Positions 1 to 10,147 of a stretch of DNA of 64,000 nt are shown one piece after another. How positions within the stretch are numbered: the first letter of the stretch is position 1; the number at the start of each line of letters is the position of its first letter. Under the pieces are notes generated by a model. That model was not told the DNA's origin. It saw nothing but the letters and a program-made list of their open reading frames with translations, and ran no database searches. The DNA is from Lucifuga dentata (lineage: Eukaryota > Chordata > Actinopteri > Ophidiiformes > Bythitidae), in NCBI GenBank assembly GCA_014773175.1, contig VXCM01003125.1, positions 36,698 through 100,697 of the forward strand. Direction: 5' to 3'. Position numbers and translations under genes: made by a program.

Positions 1-1208
1 TGCAACCGGATATTCATAGTTTGGCAAAATAAACGAGCTCACCAAACAAGTACATCTGTGGTCTGCTAATATCTGAGATGTCCTCCATCTTGGACGTGGG
101 TGGTTACACTTCCGAAAACTGGCGTGACGGACACATCAGAGAGCCAATGGGATTGCAGAAAGTGATTGGTGAGAAAATACCTTAAGCCAATTGAATTGAA
201 GAGGGGCGGGGCAAATGAAATAGCATATTGAAGTTTCCCAATGAATTATCACTAGATGGAGTTGTAACATTGATTTGAATCTCTGTGAACACGGGGGTTG
301 ATTGAAAAATTCTAAGCCAAGCATAGAAAGTTCTAACTCTGAGGTGTTGCAGTTAGTTATTTTTTCTATTTTACACAATTACTTTAGAAGTCAAAGAGAT
401 TTTATTCCAATTTTATATACTGAAGATACTTTATTCCAATTTCATTGAAGTCATTTTTGCGACATTTTCTTTTTAATTAACAGAGCTTCATTAAACCAAT
501 ATAAACAGAACAATGAGAATATGAGACCAAATCTGGTAAAAGCAGTTTATCATACAGTTGAACAGTGGTTCAGAAATCTATAGAAAAATGAATGAATGAA
601 TGAATGAATGAATAAATAAATATTATCCAGCTCACCCTACGTTAAGCTCAGAACTTATCAATCAACCCTTTCATTATTGACAACCTTAGATCTTACAAAT
701 CAAACTAAAATACATAATTCCAACAAAGACTGAACATATAACATAAAATTATTCTTGAACTGTGGTGAACTTTCATTACAGTTTTTCATTCTATGCACAG
801 TATGCCTATACTGTAATATGAATTTACTGATAAAATATAAAGAAAATTAATCTGCTGGTGTTTTCTTAAATCATGCATTTTAATGGGTTCCCAGCTGGTC
901 TATAGCTTTAAACTGAGATTAGGAAATTCTCCCTCATGTCCACTACTAAACATGTTGTTTGGACTAAATGAAAGAGGCCTTTGGTCTCTCATATTAAAAG
1001 TCCAACCCTGGGGTACCAGCAGCCTGTAAGAGTCTTCTATCGTTGTTAAAAAATAATGATAATAAAATGGAGAGCTATAGATGTGTTAGTTATTACTGAA
1101 AAAAAAATGAGTCTACTATGAGTTTGAAACTGTTCAAACCACATGCTTCATGCAGAATAATTTATCCATGGCAATGCTTATTTTTTATGAAAAACACTGA
1201 AGCCACCT
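1..1208. other. Intergenic, AT-rich; no gene seen
   Basis: Short open frames only, none with a recognisable domain or splice context. It holds one AATG/AATA microsatellite near 587-621; otherwise no structure that I can name. Confidence 0.6.
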
Positions 1209-1212
1209 TTAA

Positions 1213-1837
1213 AGGACTATAACAGTAGTTTTGAGCCCAATATACAATATATAACCCACACACACGTTACAGTGCTGACAACTATTTCCCAAACATACTA
1301 CCTCATCAGTAGAATAGTTTTTCTTACCTTTCAGATTTTCATTAGTTTCAGGTCATTCCAGTACTCTATTAAAAGAGACCTGAAACATGCTTGAGATAAG
1401 CAATCCATCACAGTGAAAGTGATGTCTATTAAATTTTTTGTCAAAGTAACTTTAGTTAACCGATCGAACAGAAGCTGCACAGAAGAAAATGTATGTCTCC
1501 GCCAGGTAATATAGTCCCAGGAGAAGATGGCTTTTACCAAGAAATTNCAGAAGAAAATGTATGTCTCCGCCAGGTAATATAGTCCCAGGAGAAGATGGCT
1601 TTTACCAAGAAATTAAAAAACCGTCCCTTCTACATTCAGATGTATGTGTTAGCAGGCACAACATTGAATTTTAAGATGGTTATAGCACCTGAACTTTTGA
1701 TTCTGAAAGATTAGGGGTTTGGCAAAAGTACAGGAAAAATAAAATACAGTTTTATATTGTGGAAAATTTCAGTAATGTAACATGTATGTGGGTTGTATTT
1801 ATTGGTCTTAAACATGCAAAATCATTGGTGTGGTCCT
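1213..1837 (+). mobile_element. TTAA-flanked inverted-repeat MITE, copy 1
   Basis: Flanked by TTAA on both sides (1209-1212 and 1838-1841). It starts AGGACTATAACAG and ends TTGGTGTGGTCCT, with subterminal inverted similarity (GAGCCCAATATACA on the left, CTTAAACATGCA on the right). It includes a core around 1490-1540 (GTCTCCGCCAGGTAATATAG...) that recurs in the copies at 37.5, 44.2 and, inverted, 47.7 kb. It has no coding capacity. The stated length is inflated by a 67-bp assembly duplication at the N at 1547. Confidence 0.7.
1480..1614. repeat. Assembly duplication around a single N (67 bp x2)
   Basis: 1480-1546 and 1548-1614 are identical with only an N between them: unmerged overlapping contig ends rather than biology. 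Confidence 0.9.
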
Positions 1838-2084
1838 TTAAGTGCATAAACACATGCATCTATTTCTTTGCTTATTTCATGACCATATATTTGCTTTACA
1901 GTACTTTTTCAGTGTTTCACTCAAAGGCACTTCAGTAAGGCAGGTCCTTGATGTTACAGATGGACAGTCTGCAGACTGCTGACCTTTCTTGTGCAGGGTC
2001 AACAGGTACTCAAGCCAATCCTAGCATGCTGGACAGGTCAGCAGTCTGTAGCGTGGCTACCAAAGAGACAGATGAAGTCATCTG

Positions 2085-2245
2085 TCACATTCACAGCTAT
2101 GAATTTCCAGTTTACCCAACGTGCGTGTCTTTGGATTGTGAAAGGAAAGTGGAGTTTGAAGCAAACCACCCACGCATAGGGAGAACATGCAAACTCCACC
2201 CAGAAAGGCCCTGGGTGGATTCAAACCCTGGAGCTTTTTTTCTGG
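2085..2245 (-). repeat. Diverged fish LINE/SINE-type fragment
   Basis: Contains GCGTGTCTTTGGATTGTG and GGGAGAACATGCAAACTCCA, then a GGCCCTGGGTGGATTC segment. The first two blocks match the element at 8200-8480 in the same orientation, and the whole resembles a very common teleost interspersed repeat. The exact family cannot be settled by eye. Confidence 0.6.
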
Positions 2246-3478
2246 AGAGACCTGAGAAAGAAAAACTGTTCTGCATATCCATCTCCATTCTGACTTCTTC
2301 ACCTCAGTTCTAATCTGTTACACAATACAACATCTGTTATTAACCTGATGAGGTATAGATATGAGACTTTTTTCTATTTGCTGTGTGACTGACCATTTCC
2401 CTGCTTATTATTTGTTCAGTGAAGTTAAACTTAAGCTGTTGCAATATGTATCATTTCTACATGAAAAACAGCACTTGAGTTGTTAAACTGTGAAACATCT
2501 TCCAGCTCTAATAGTTGCACAACAGGGTGAAGGTCTCTGACTCATATCGAGCGCGTGTTGAGTCACTGCTACCAGTATTTTCAAAAACGAGCAACTCGTC
2601 TTCACGCATGCCTGAGAGCTTGAGAAGCTTTAATGTGTCATGGGCTGCCAGGACAAGCCTGCAGATGATTTCTCATTGCTGATATGACATTGCTGCACAT
2701 GAATTTGCGCAACATGTTTACTTAAAACTGTAGATTACATTCCGGTAGGTGTGGAGAAACTGCTTTTTTTAAAATTATTTTTAATGCTTGTATTATTCAC
2801 TACTTACCATCTTTTTGCACAACCTAAATACTGAGCAGCTTTCAGTTTTCAAGTAAAACCTCATCATAATATAAAATTTACTATTAGTGTTATTGCATTT
2901 TTTCCCCATAATTTATGCCAAAGTTTATACAGTATAATAGCAAGGACTTCACTTGCATTTGTGTTTATTACATGTGCATGTAAACTCCAACACTCAATTT
3001 TGCTATGTGTGAGAAAGTGCATGCTCGCTTTTTGCCCACGTGTGAGCTCTTATTCCAAACAGGCATATGTGCATGGTGTGTTTATGTGCAAGTGTGGATG
3101 TGAGCACAAGTGTGTGTGAGTGTGAGAGAGGGAGTCATGAAAGCATGTGTTGTCAGCAGGTTGAGAAACTCTGTCATTCTGTCAGACTGCAGACAGAATC
3201 CTTCACTCTTCACTTCACTCAGCTGGAAGCAGCTTGTTGCTTCTGGATTTTCTAATACGGTAGCCAACATGTTGTAATAAACAACGATGAGCATTTTGAC
3301 AAAATAACATATGCTAAATGTCCATCATATATACAGTATCTCTTGTTGTGGTTTGTCTGAAGTTCTCCAGTCTTTAATATTGTCAATTTGCGCCAAAGAG
3401 AACACAAACTAAAAAAATAAAATAACAAGATCAAACTGCATATATATCAAATTGCAAGACCAAATTGTATATATTGTA

Positions 3479-3518
3479 TATACAAAACGGTTATGCCAAG
3501 GCATAACCGTTTTGTATA
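3479..3518. repeat. Perfect short hairpin (19-bp arms, 2-bp loop)
   Basis: TATACAAAACGGTTATGCC is followed by AA and then its exact reverse complement. The right arm is partly repeated again just after (AAGGCATAATATGCCAAGG). No gene is adjacent. Confidence 0.85.
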
Positions 3519-4610
3519 CAAGGCATAATATGCCAAGGGATATACCACAACTATATGCAGACAGATGAAAAAAGAAAAAAAAAAAAAAANAAAAAAAAAA
3601 AAAAGAAGAGGAAAAAAAAAACACTTTAGAGGTCCAGGCCACTTCAGAGATGCAAATAAAAATGCATAATTATTATTTTCTTTTATATATAATAAACTAT
3701 ATTAAAACAGAATAAAGCCTGGTGTGTCACGATTGGCCTGCGGCACGGCAGATGCTGGTTAACCATTTACACACTATCTTCGTACTTTGTGGGTGTGTCT
3801 AAGGTTTTTAGGCGGGTAAATTCAAAGGTGTTACATGTTGATGTAATAAATATATTACAGAAATGAAGGACCAATCAAGAAGCTTTCAGGGCAGATCAGG
3901 TCTTTGGGTTTATCTTACTGGAGGTATTTTTATATGCATCAACCTCCAGTTTTGCTTTGACAATGTTCAACACAAACTCCTGACCATATTATACTGTAAA
4001 AAAAAAAAAATGGAGGAAAAATTTTAAAAAAGCACAATATATCTCCCTTTAATGCTTTGTTTTTATCTGGATGACACTAAATAATCCATAAAAATTAAAT
4101 AAATGAAAACAACTCATTTTTGTCACCTGATATTTGAGTATCAGCATTTTAGTTTCAGATCTGAATCTCCAACGCTGTCAGCACAAAAGCCGGTGAAGCC
4201 GTAACAGCTGTCAGACTGAGTCTTAAATGTTTACAGTGTTTTACAAGAATGGAAACAACTGATAGAAGAGGACAGAGCGTGACAGTGAGCACAACAGTGT
4301 CTGTGATGTGTATTTTGGTGCCCTGTAGAAAACAAAAAGCCTGATAGGAAGTCTGATATCCTTTCAGCCTCTCGCTCTTGTTCACCTTGTGCAGTGACAT
4401 TTTGTTGGATAAGAACAGGCCTCATTGGCGGCAAGCGGGAAAAAATCTTTAAGCACCTGTAGTAAAACACAATGCATGGTTTTGAAAACAGTGAGAGGAG
4501 GAATTTTTCTAAAACGGGCCAAGTCACGTCTTCGCGGCATCCGAGACAAGAGATGAAAGCGGCAGGCGGCGAAGGAAATGGGGGTTGAGTAGGCGTCACC
4601 TGGAGAAATA

Positions 4611-4739
4611 CCTGCTATTGACAGGATCCCAACCAGGCAAGACACTCTAAAAACTGGCTAAACATGGAGCCGGTNCCTGCTATTGACAGGATCCCAACCA
4701 GGCAAGACACTCTAAAAACTGGCTAAACATGGAGCCGGT
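4611..4739. repeat. Assembly duplication around a single N (64 bp x2)
   Basis: 4611-4674 and 4676-4739 are identical. Confidence 0.9.
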
Positions 4740-4924
4740 GTTGTTCCAGGGAGTACAGGGGTTGTTGGGGGTGGCTGCAGTTGCAGACAGCTGTTTCGAA
4801 CCAGATCATCAAACCTGCTCTGTGCCACATCCTGGAGGCTCAAACAGGGAGATGCTGTTGATATTCCCATTAAAGGTGCACAATGTTTATGCAACACTCA
4901 GCTCTGTCGGAAAGGCATATGCAG

Positions 4925-5457
4925 GCATGGAAGAAGTACCATAGCAGTAAAATGTACTCAAGCATCCAAAGTAAAAGTACTCAGAATGGCATCTGCCAGC
5001 ATGTAAAATTCTAATTTATCTCTAATGTAAAAGAATTTTAAAGAATTAATGAGAAATCAAATATGAAATAAAAAAGTATTTTTTTTCCAAAAGCAGCAGA
5101 ACAATTTTTTTTTTTCACCTGACACCTGACAAAATCTTGTCACTTTTGCAGATTATAATGTTTTCAGGTGAGTTTAAGAGTTGCAAGTTAAAAATTCTTT
5201 GGCCTCTTTTCCTCTCTGAAACTCAAGATAATGTCTAAAATGCATTGTGCCATTCAGGTAAAACAAAGCTGCTGAAATACAAGGTTTTCACCTGACAACA
5301 GCAACATTTTATGACTTAATGCAATTATGATGAATTTAAAATCTTAATCTGTAACGTAACTAGTAACTACAGTCATATAAAAGAGTGAAAAGCCTAATAT
5401 AGAAGTACAGATTATAAAAATGGAATATTAAGTCAAGTACATCAAAATTGTACTTAA
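4925..5457 (+). repeat. Dispersed repeat B, copy 1 (left part, interrupted by a MITE)
   Basis: Shares blocks with 8525-9240, 15470-16080 and 22555-22740: 'gcattgtgccattcaggtaa', 'caaggttttcacctgacaac' and 'catcaaaattgtacttaa'. Its end resumes at 6096-6150 (cacttgagtaaatgtactta) after the MITE at 5458-6095. It resembles a common teleost repeat built around 'agtaaaagtactc' words. Confidence 0.6.
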
Positions 5458-5843
5458 AGGACCATACCGGTAATTGTGCATGTACAAAATGTATACAATA
5501 TAAACATTCTGTATATATAGTATGTTACTGACAACCAATTTCCAAAACATAAAGCCGCATTTTGGTTTTTCCTTTTATTTTTTTCAAATCCCCTAATCTT
5601 TCAAAATCAAATGTTCAGGTGAGACACCCACCTTAAAATTCNATTTTTTTCAAATCCCCTAATCTTTCAAAATCAAATGTTCAGGTGAGACACCCACCTT
5701 AAAATTCAATGTTTCATCTGCTAATGCTTATGCATGATTGTAAAGGTGATGGTTCTTTTTAATTTCTCGGTAAAAGCCATCTTTCTCCATGCATTGTCTT
5801 CCATGCAGTTCCATGTTGGCTTGGATAAATAAAGTACCTTCGA

Positions 5844-5876
<33 letters not shown>

Positions 5877-6095
5877 AATAGACATGATGTTTGCTGTGAT
5901 ATGTCTCAAGCATGTTTCATGTCTCTACAAGTTGATACCGGAATGAAAAGGAACCAATGGTAGTCTGGAAGAAAGGGACAAAATGTAAAATTTATTGCTA
6001 AAGTAATATATTTTGGGAAATGGTTGTCAGTAATGTAACGTGTATGTGGATTGTATATATGGGGCTCAAACATGCATAATCACTGGTATCACCCT
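5458..6095 (-). mobile_element. TTAA-flanked MITE, copy 2, nested in repeat B
   Basis: TTAA at 5454-5457 and 6096-6099. It begins AGGACCATACCGGTAATTG and ends CACTGGTATCACCCT, with inverted matching termini (TGCATG/CATGCA). Internal blocks (GTAAAAGCCATCTTTCTCC, GTCTCTACAAGTTGAT) are reverse complements of those in copies 1 and 37.5 kb, so it lies in the opposite orientation. It contains a 65-bp assembly duplication at the N at 5642 and an A-run at 5845-5873. Confidence 0.75.
5577..5707. repeat. Assembly duplication around a single N (65 bp x2)
   Basis: 5577-5641 and 5643-5707 are identical, inside MITE copy 2. Confidence 0.9.
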
Positions 6096-6150
6096 TTAAG
6101 CACAGCACTTGAGTAAATGTACTTAGTTATTTCCACCTCTGTTTGTATGT
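6096..6150 (+). repeat. Repeat B, copy 1 (right part after the MITE)
   Basis: Continues the repeat interrupted at 5457: 'gcacagcacttgagtaaatg' then 'tacttagttatttccacctc'. The uninterrupted counterpart is seen at 22690-22740. Confidence 0.6.
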
Positions 6151-6977
6151 ACATGTATGTTCTGAGTGTATTTGTCAGTTTATTGACAAAAGAGGAGTTC
6201 AGCCTCAGTTCATGTGAAGAGCTGAATCCTGCAGATCAGCCCTGATGATATGTTTACTGTGTACAGATAGGCCATTTTTGTTTTGACTCTGGTGATAAGA
6301 ATTTATATGATAGCGTGGACGTAATGATAAGAAATGTTTACAGCTGTCTGCTGTCTCGGTGATCGTTATTCACAAAGTTAACAATGAAGGTCACTGACAT
6401 CTGAAAAATCACAGTTTACGTAACGTTAAAACCATCTTGAATCAAGATTTTAAGACCATCTAATTTTCAGTACACAGACTTCCATGCTAAAAATGGAAAT
6501 GAAATGCCTATTGTTGTCCTTTAGGTATTTCAGATGCTCAGGTGGCAGCGAGACATCTTGTTCTTTGTGTTGTTCTGTCATTCTGATTTGAGCAGGCATC
6601 AGTTTTCAAACCTTTCTTCATCCTGGGAAGGTTTTGCTGAGCATGCTTGCTATTTTTTCAGCAACGCCCTGCTTCATGTCCACACGCAGGACCTGCAGTC
6701 ATCAGTTTTTAGAGATAAAAATGGTTGTGCCGTGTCCTTGTGATACAGTGCAGCGGTATCTTACCTTTGGGTGGTTTGAAACTTTAATGTGTAATCATAT
6801 CTAAATCCCACGAGAACAACTACCTCGCTAAAAATCATAAAGTATTACTGCATGGTTTTCATAATGGTGACAAAAAAAAACAAAAAAAACAGGCAGTGTG
6901 AAAAAAAAAAAAACCCACACGACACAGCAAGAACAACAAGACATGTTTGTCATCCTTTCAAAAAGTCACAATATCAT
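6151..6977. other. Intergenic, 3' of tlx2; no gene seen
   Basis: AT-rich DNA with A-runs near 6870-6913; no open frame with recognisable content. Confidence 0.5.
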
Positions 6978-6983
6978 TTAATA
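6978..6983 (-). terminator. Candidate tlx2 polyadenylation signal (ATTAAA)
   Basis: ATTAAA on the minus strand, about 940 nt after the stop codon. It is followed by a G/T-rich stretch (near 6938-6900 on the minus strand, including TTGCTGTGTCGTGTGGG and a T run), as expected of a cleavage downstream element. No AATAAA was seen between the stop codon and this point. The 3' UTR would be about 950 nt, slightly overstated because it includes the assembly duplication at 7016-7146. Confidence 0.35.
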
Positions 6984-7015
6984 TAAAACACCTTTAAATT
7001 GAACATAAGGAGGAA

Positions 7016-7146
7016 CCCGCGATCGGGTATTCCACCAATCAACTACCGCCATGAGGAGGAGATCCGCCTCAACGGCAGGTNCCCGCGATCGGGTATTCCA
7101 CCAATCAACTACCGCCATGAGGAGGAGATCCGCCTCAACGGCAGGT
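7016..7146. repeat. Assembly duplication around a single N (65 bp x2)
   Basis: 7016-7080 and 7082-7146 are identical, inside the probable tlx2 3' UTR. Confidence 0.9.
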
Positions 7147-7866
7147 GACTTCAATGGTACTTCTGAGTGCACACAGAAAACGTTTGAAACATGCATTTAC
7201 TACATTGTACAAAGTCAAAAGCGAAAAAAAGGAGGTCTCTTTTTTTGCCATTTGGCAGAGCGTCAGAGTCTCTGCCACCTTGTGAGGGTTCCAGAGGCAA
7301 AAGGGGGAGGGGGGCACAGTCTTCATAGTTGGTGTCCATTTTGTTTCCTGGCACTTAGGGATAAAGTGCCCTCCTCTCTTTTAGACCGACAGCTGGAGGG
7401 AAAGCGGAAATTTTGTGTAAGGCAGGAAAATGACTCAACAGACTTTAAATATTCAGATAACACTTGTAGACTGATTGCTCAATTCTGATTTGGACAAACA
7501 GCAATCGGCAATGTGAGTGGGCCCGAACGTGCACGGCTGCTCTGCTGCGAGGTCCCACATGGTGTTTGTGGTCTTGAGTAACAGATATCTGTCTCTACAC
7601 AAGCTCCCCCACCATGTTGCTGGTAACAATCAATGAAAGAGGAAACACAACGTCCATTCAAATTTTTTTTTTTTTCAAAGCAAGCATCGGTTTTCCTGTA
7701 TCTATGAAATCCCGGTGCTGTGTATGTGAGCATCAAACACTTTCAACAACAGACTGAAGAAAGAGACTCCTCCTCCCTTCTGTCCATTTATGGCTGATGA
7801 CACTTTGATATACACATTTCATCCCTTGCTCCTTCCCTCCCTCTGCCTCTCCCTCTCTCCCACCTA

Positions 7867-7912
7867 CTCTCTCTCTCTCTCTCTCTCTCTCTCCCCTCTA
7901 CACACACACACA
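7867..7912. repeat. Compound (CT)n-(CA)n microsatellite next to the tlx2 stop codon
   Basis: (CT)n at 7867-7893 and (CA)n at 7900-7912, ending about 12 bases from the TGA. In the transcript this reads as GU- and GA-rich tracts opening the 3' UTR. Confidence 0.9.
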
Positions 7913-7923
7913 AACGCACACGC

Positions 7924-8140
7924 TCACACTACAGATGCCACGGAGGTGACGGAGGTCACCTTATTTTCATCTGCCCAGGGCTGGAGGTTCTGCAGAGCGT
8001 ACAGGGAGGAGTTGTGCAGGCAGAGGGGGTCGGGCTGCAGCGGCTGGCTCAACGTCTTCTGAAAAGCTTCCTGCTGAAGCTGCAGCATCAGCCGGTTGGC
8101 CTGCTGCCTCTCGGCCTCTCTCTCCTCTGCAGTCTGCCTC
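7924..8140 (-). CDS. tlx2: tlx2 last coding exon (C-terminal tail) with stop codon
   Basis: Acceptor CACCCTCAG|GAGG completes Arg250 and continues [18 protein letters not shown], the basic end of the homeodomain and the helical stretch after it. Next come [34 protein letters not shown] and [11 protein letters not shown], with TGA at 7926-7924. The [10 protein letters not shown]...LQPW block is conserved across TLX1-3. The ending is closest to TLX2 (mammalian TLX2 also ends ASVV). The exon codes for 71 residues after the split Arg codon. A (CA)n/(CT)n tract begins within about 12 bases of the stop. Confidence 0.95.
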
Positions 8141-10101
8141 CTGAGGGTGAGACAGAGGGAGAAAAATGGCCACATTTAAGATTTATCATCACAAAGAGAC
8201 ATCCATCCATCCATCCATTTATTTTCTATACCCGTTTGTCCTGTTAAGGGTCACAGGGGGCTGGAACCTATCCTAGCGGTCATAGGGCGAGAGGCGGGGT
8301 TTACCCTGGACAGGTCACCAGTCTATCACAGGGCTGACACAGAGACAGACAAACTTATTCATACCTACGGTCAATTTAGAGTTTCCAATTCACCTGACCC
8401 GCGTGTCTTTGGAGATGGGAGGAGGAGCACCCAGAGGGAACCCATGCAGACACGGGGAGAACATGCAAACTCCACACAATGAGACATAATGCAAGTTTTT
8501 CCAAATGAGATGTAACATAAATTATGTGGTTTTATTTAAGTAAACGTACTAATATGACAATGGAATTGCAAGTAAAGGTCTTTCTTTTGAAATTCTGCTT
8601 AAAGTATAACAGTAGTAGCAGTTAAATGTACTCCAGTATAAAAAGTAAAAGCACTCCTTTGTATAAAATCGTCCTTGGTAAATTGTTGATTCATTAGCTT
8701 CTATCTGGTCTGTTAATGTATCAAAAATCAAAATCCTAAAATTGGAGATTTTTTTCATCTAGCAGTGTGAATATTGTATCTCCATTGTCAGAAAGTTGGA
8801 AATGAAATAATAAATGAAACGCTCTAATGAAGTAATTAAAAAAAAATCAAAATCATTGAAGTCGCAAAGTTTTTCATGAACTCTAAAGATAAAATGTTTG
8901 TCACCCTGTTGCTTGTAAAACTTTGTATCTCGAGGATTTTCATGCTTTCAGGTCAGTTGAAGGCTTCCATTCTCCTTTACACATGAGTAAAACAAGTAGC
9001 TCTCTCTTTTCATTTCTAAAACTCTGAGATAATGTCTAAAAGTCATTGTGCAATCAAGCTAAACACGAGACTCACATGCAAGGTTTTCACCTGACAGTGG
9101 CAATATTTTCTGAACTGAATGTAATGGAGTAAAAACTACAACGTTTCCCTCTAAATGTAGTGGACTAAAAGCAAAAAAGTAGCACAAAATGGAAATATTC
9201 AAGTAATGTAACTCCAAGTACCTCAAAATTGTACTTGATTCATTGTATTTTTTTTTTTTTTTTTTTTTTTACCTATGAGTATAAATTATCATCATCACAG
9301 TTTCCCAGAGCTCATGATGATGAATTCCAACTGCCTGGTTAATCTGACAAAAACAAAACAAAACAAAACAAAACAGAACAAAAAAAAACTTAGCATAATT
9401 CAGTTTACAACTATATGAACAAAAGCAACAAATTCTCATACAGACAAAACAAAACCCAGCAAATATTGGGCATTTTTATTGGATAATCACTAAAAACGAA
9501 TCGCCTCATCTTTAATTTGAACACCTATGTTCAAATATAGCAGCCTGAGTTCATGCATAAATCATATCATTTCCCTGTTTCTTTGGCCTGCCAGAGAAAT
9601 GTTCAGCACAGCAGCCACAGAACAGGAAAGTTATGGAAAAGTAACAAAAACATGTGCTTTGTTTAGCTGCGTTCTCTGCGTTTCTTCCATCTGTGCCAGT
9701 TACCTCGACTCCAGGCTACAAGACAGCTGATCAAGATGATTGACAGCTGCTGATGAGCAAATGTGCCTAACTGATGATGATGATGATGATGAGGAGGAGG
9801 AGGAGGAGGAGGAGGAGGAGGAGGAGGGACAAACATACACCTCCTGCCTGAAGGCAAAATGTTTCATCTTGTATCCCTGAAAAGGATTTGTCGTTTTAAA
9901 ACATGTTTTTGTTTCTCTGTCGCTCAGCATATGCTAACATTCACACACATCCTGTTTACTGTGTCGACATCTGTCATCCTCAAACACACATGGATCTGCT
10001 AGAAATGATGCTTCACACAGTTTATATTGGGAATTATCCAATGTGATGATGAATTTAAGGGTGAAGGTTCTCCCTATCTGTTCTCCTGATCAACTGCTTA
10101 A

Positions 10102-10147
<46 letters not shown>

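Larger units (their letters stand above)
6984..7923 (-). other. Probable tlx2 3' UTR
   Basis: Sequence from the stop codon to the candidate ATTAAA. It opens with a compound (GT)n/(GA)n tract, has an A-run at 7662-7675 (minus strand), and contains the 65-bp duplication around the N at 7081. No further coding frame is convincing. Confidence 0.4.

Noticed and set aside
1948..2313. 121-codon plus-strand open frame
   Set aside because: It overlaps a diverged LINE/SINE fragment and has no recognisable domain, splice context or conserved start.
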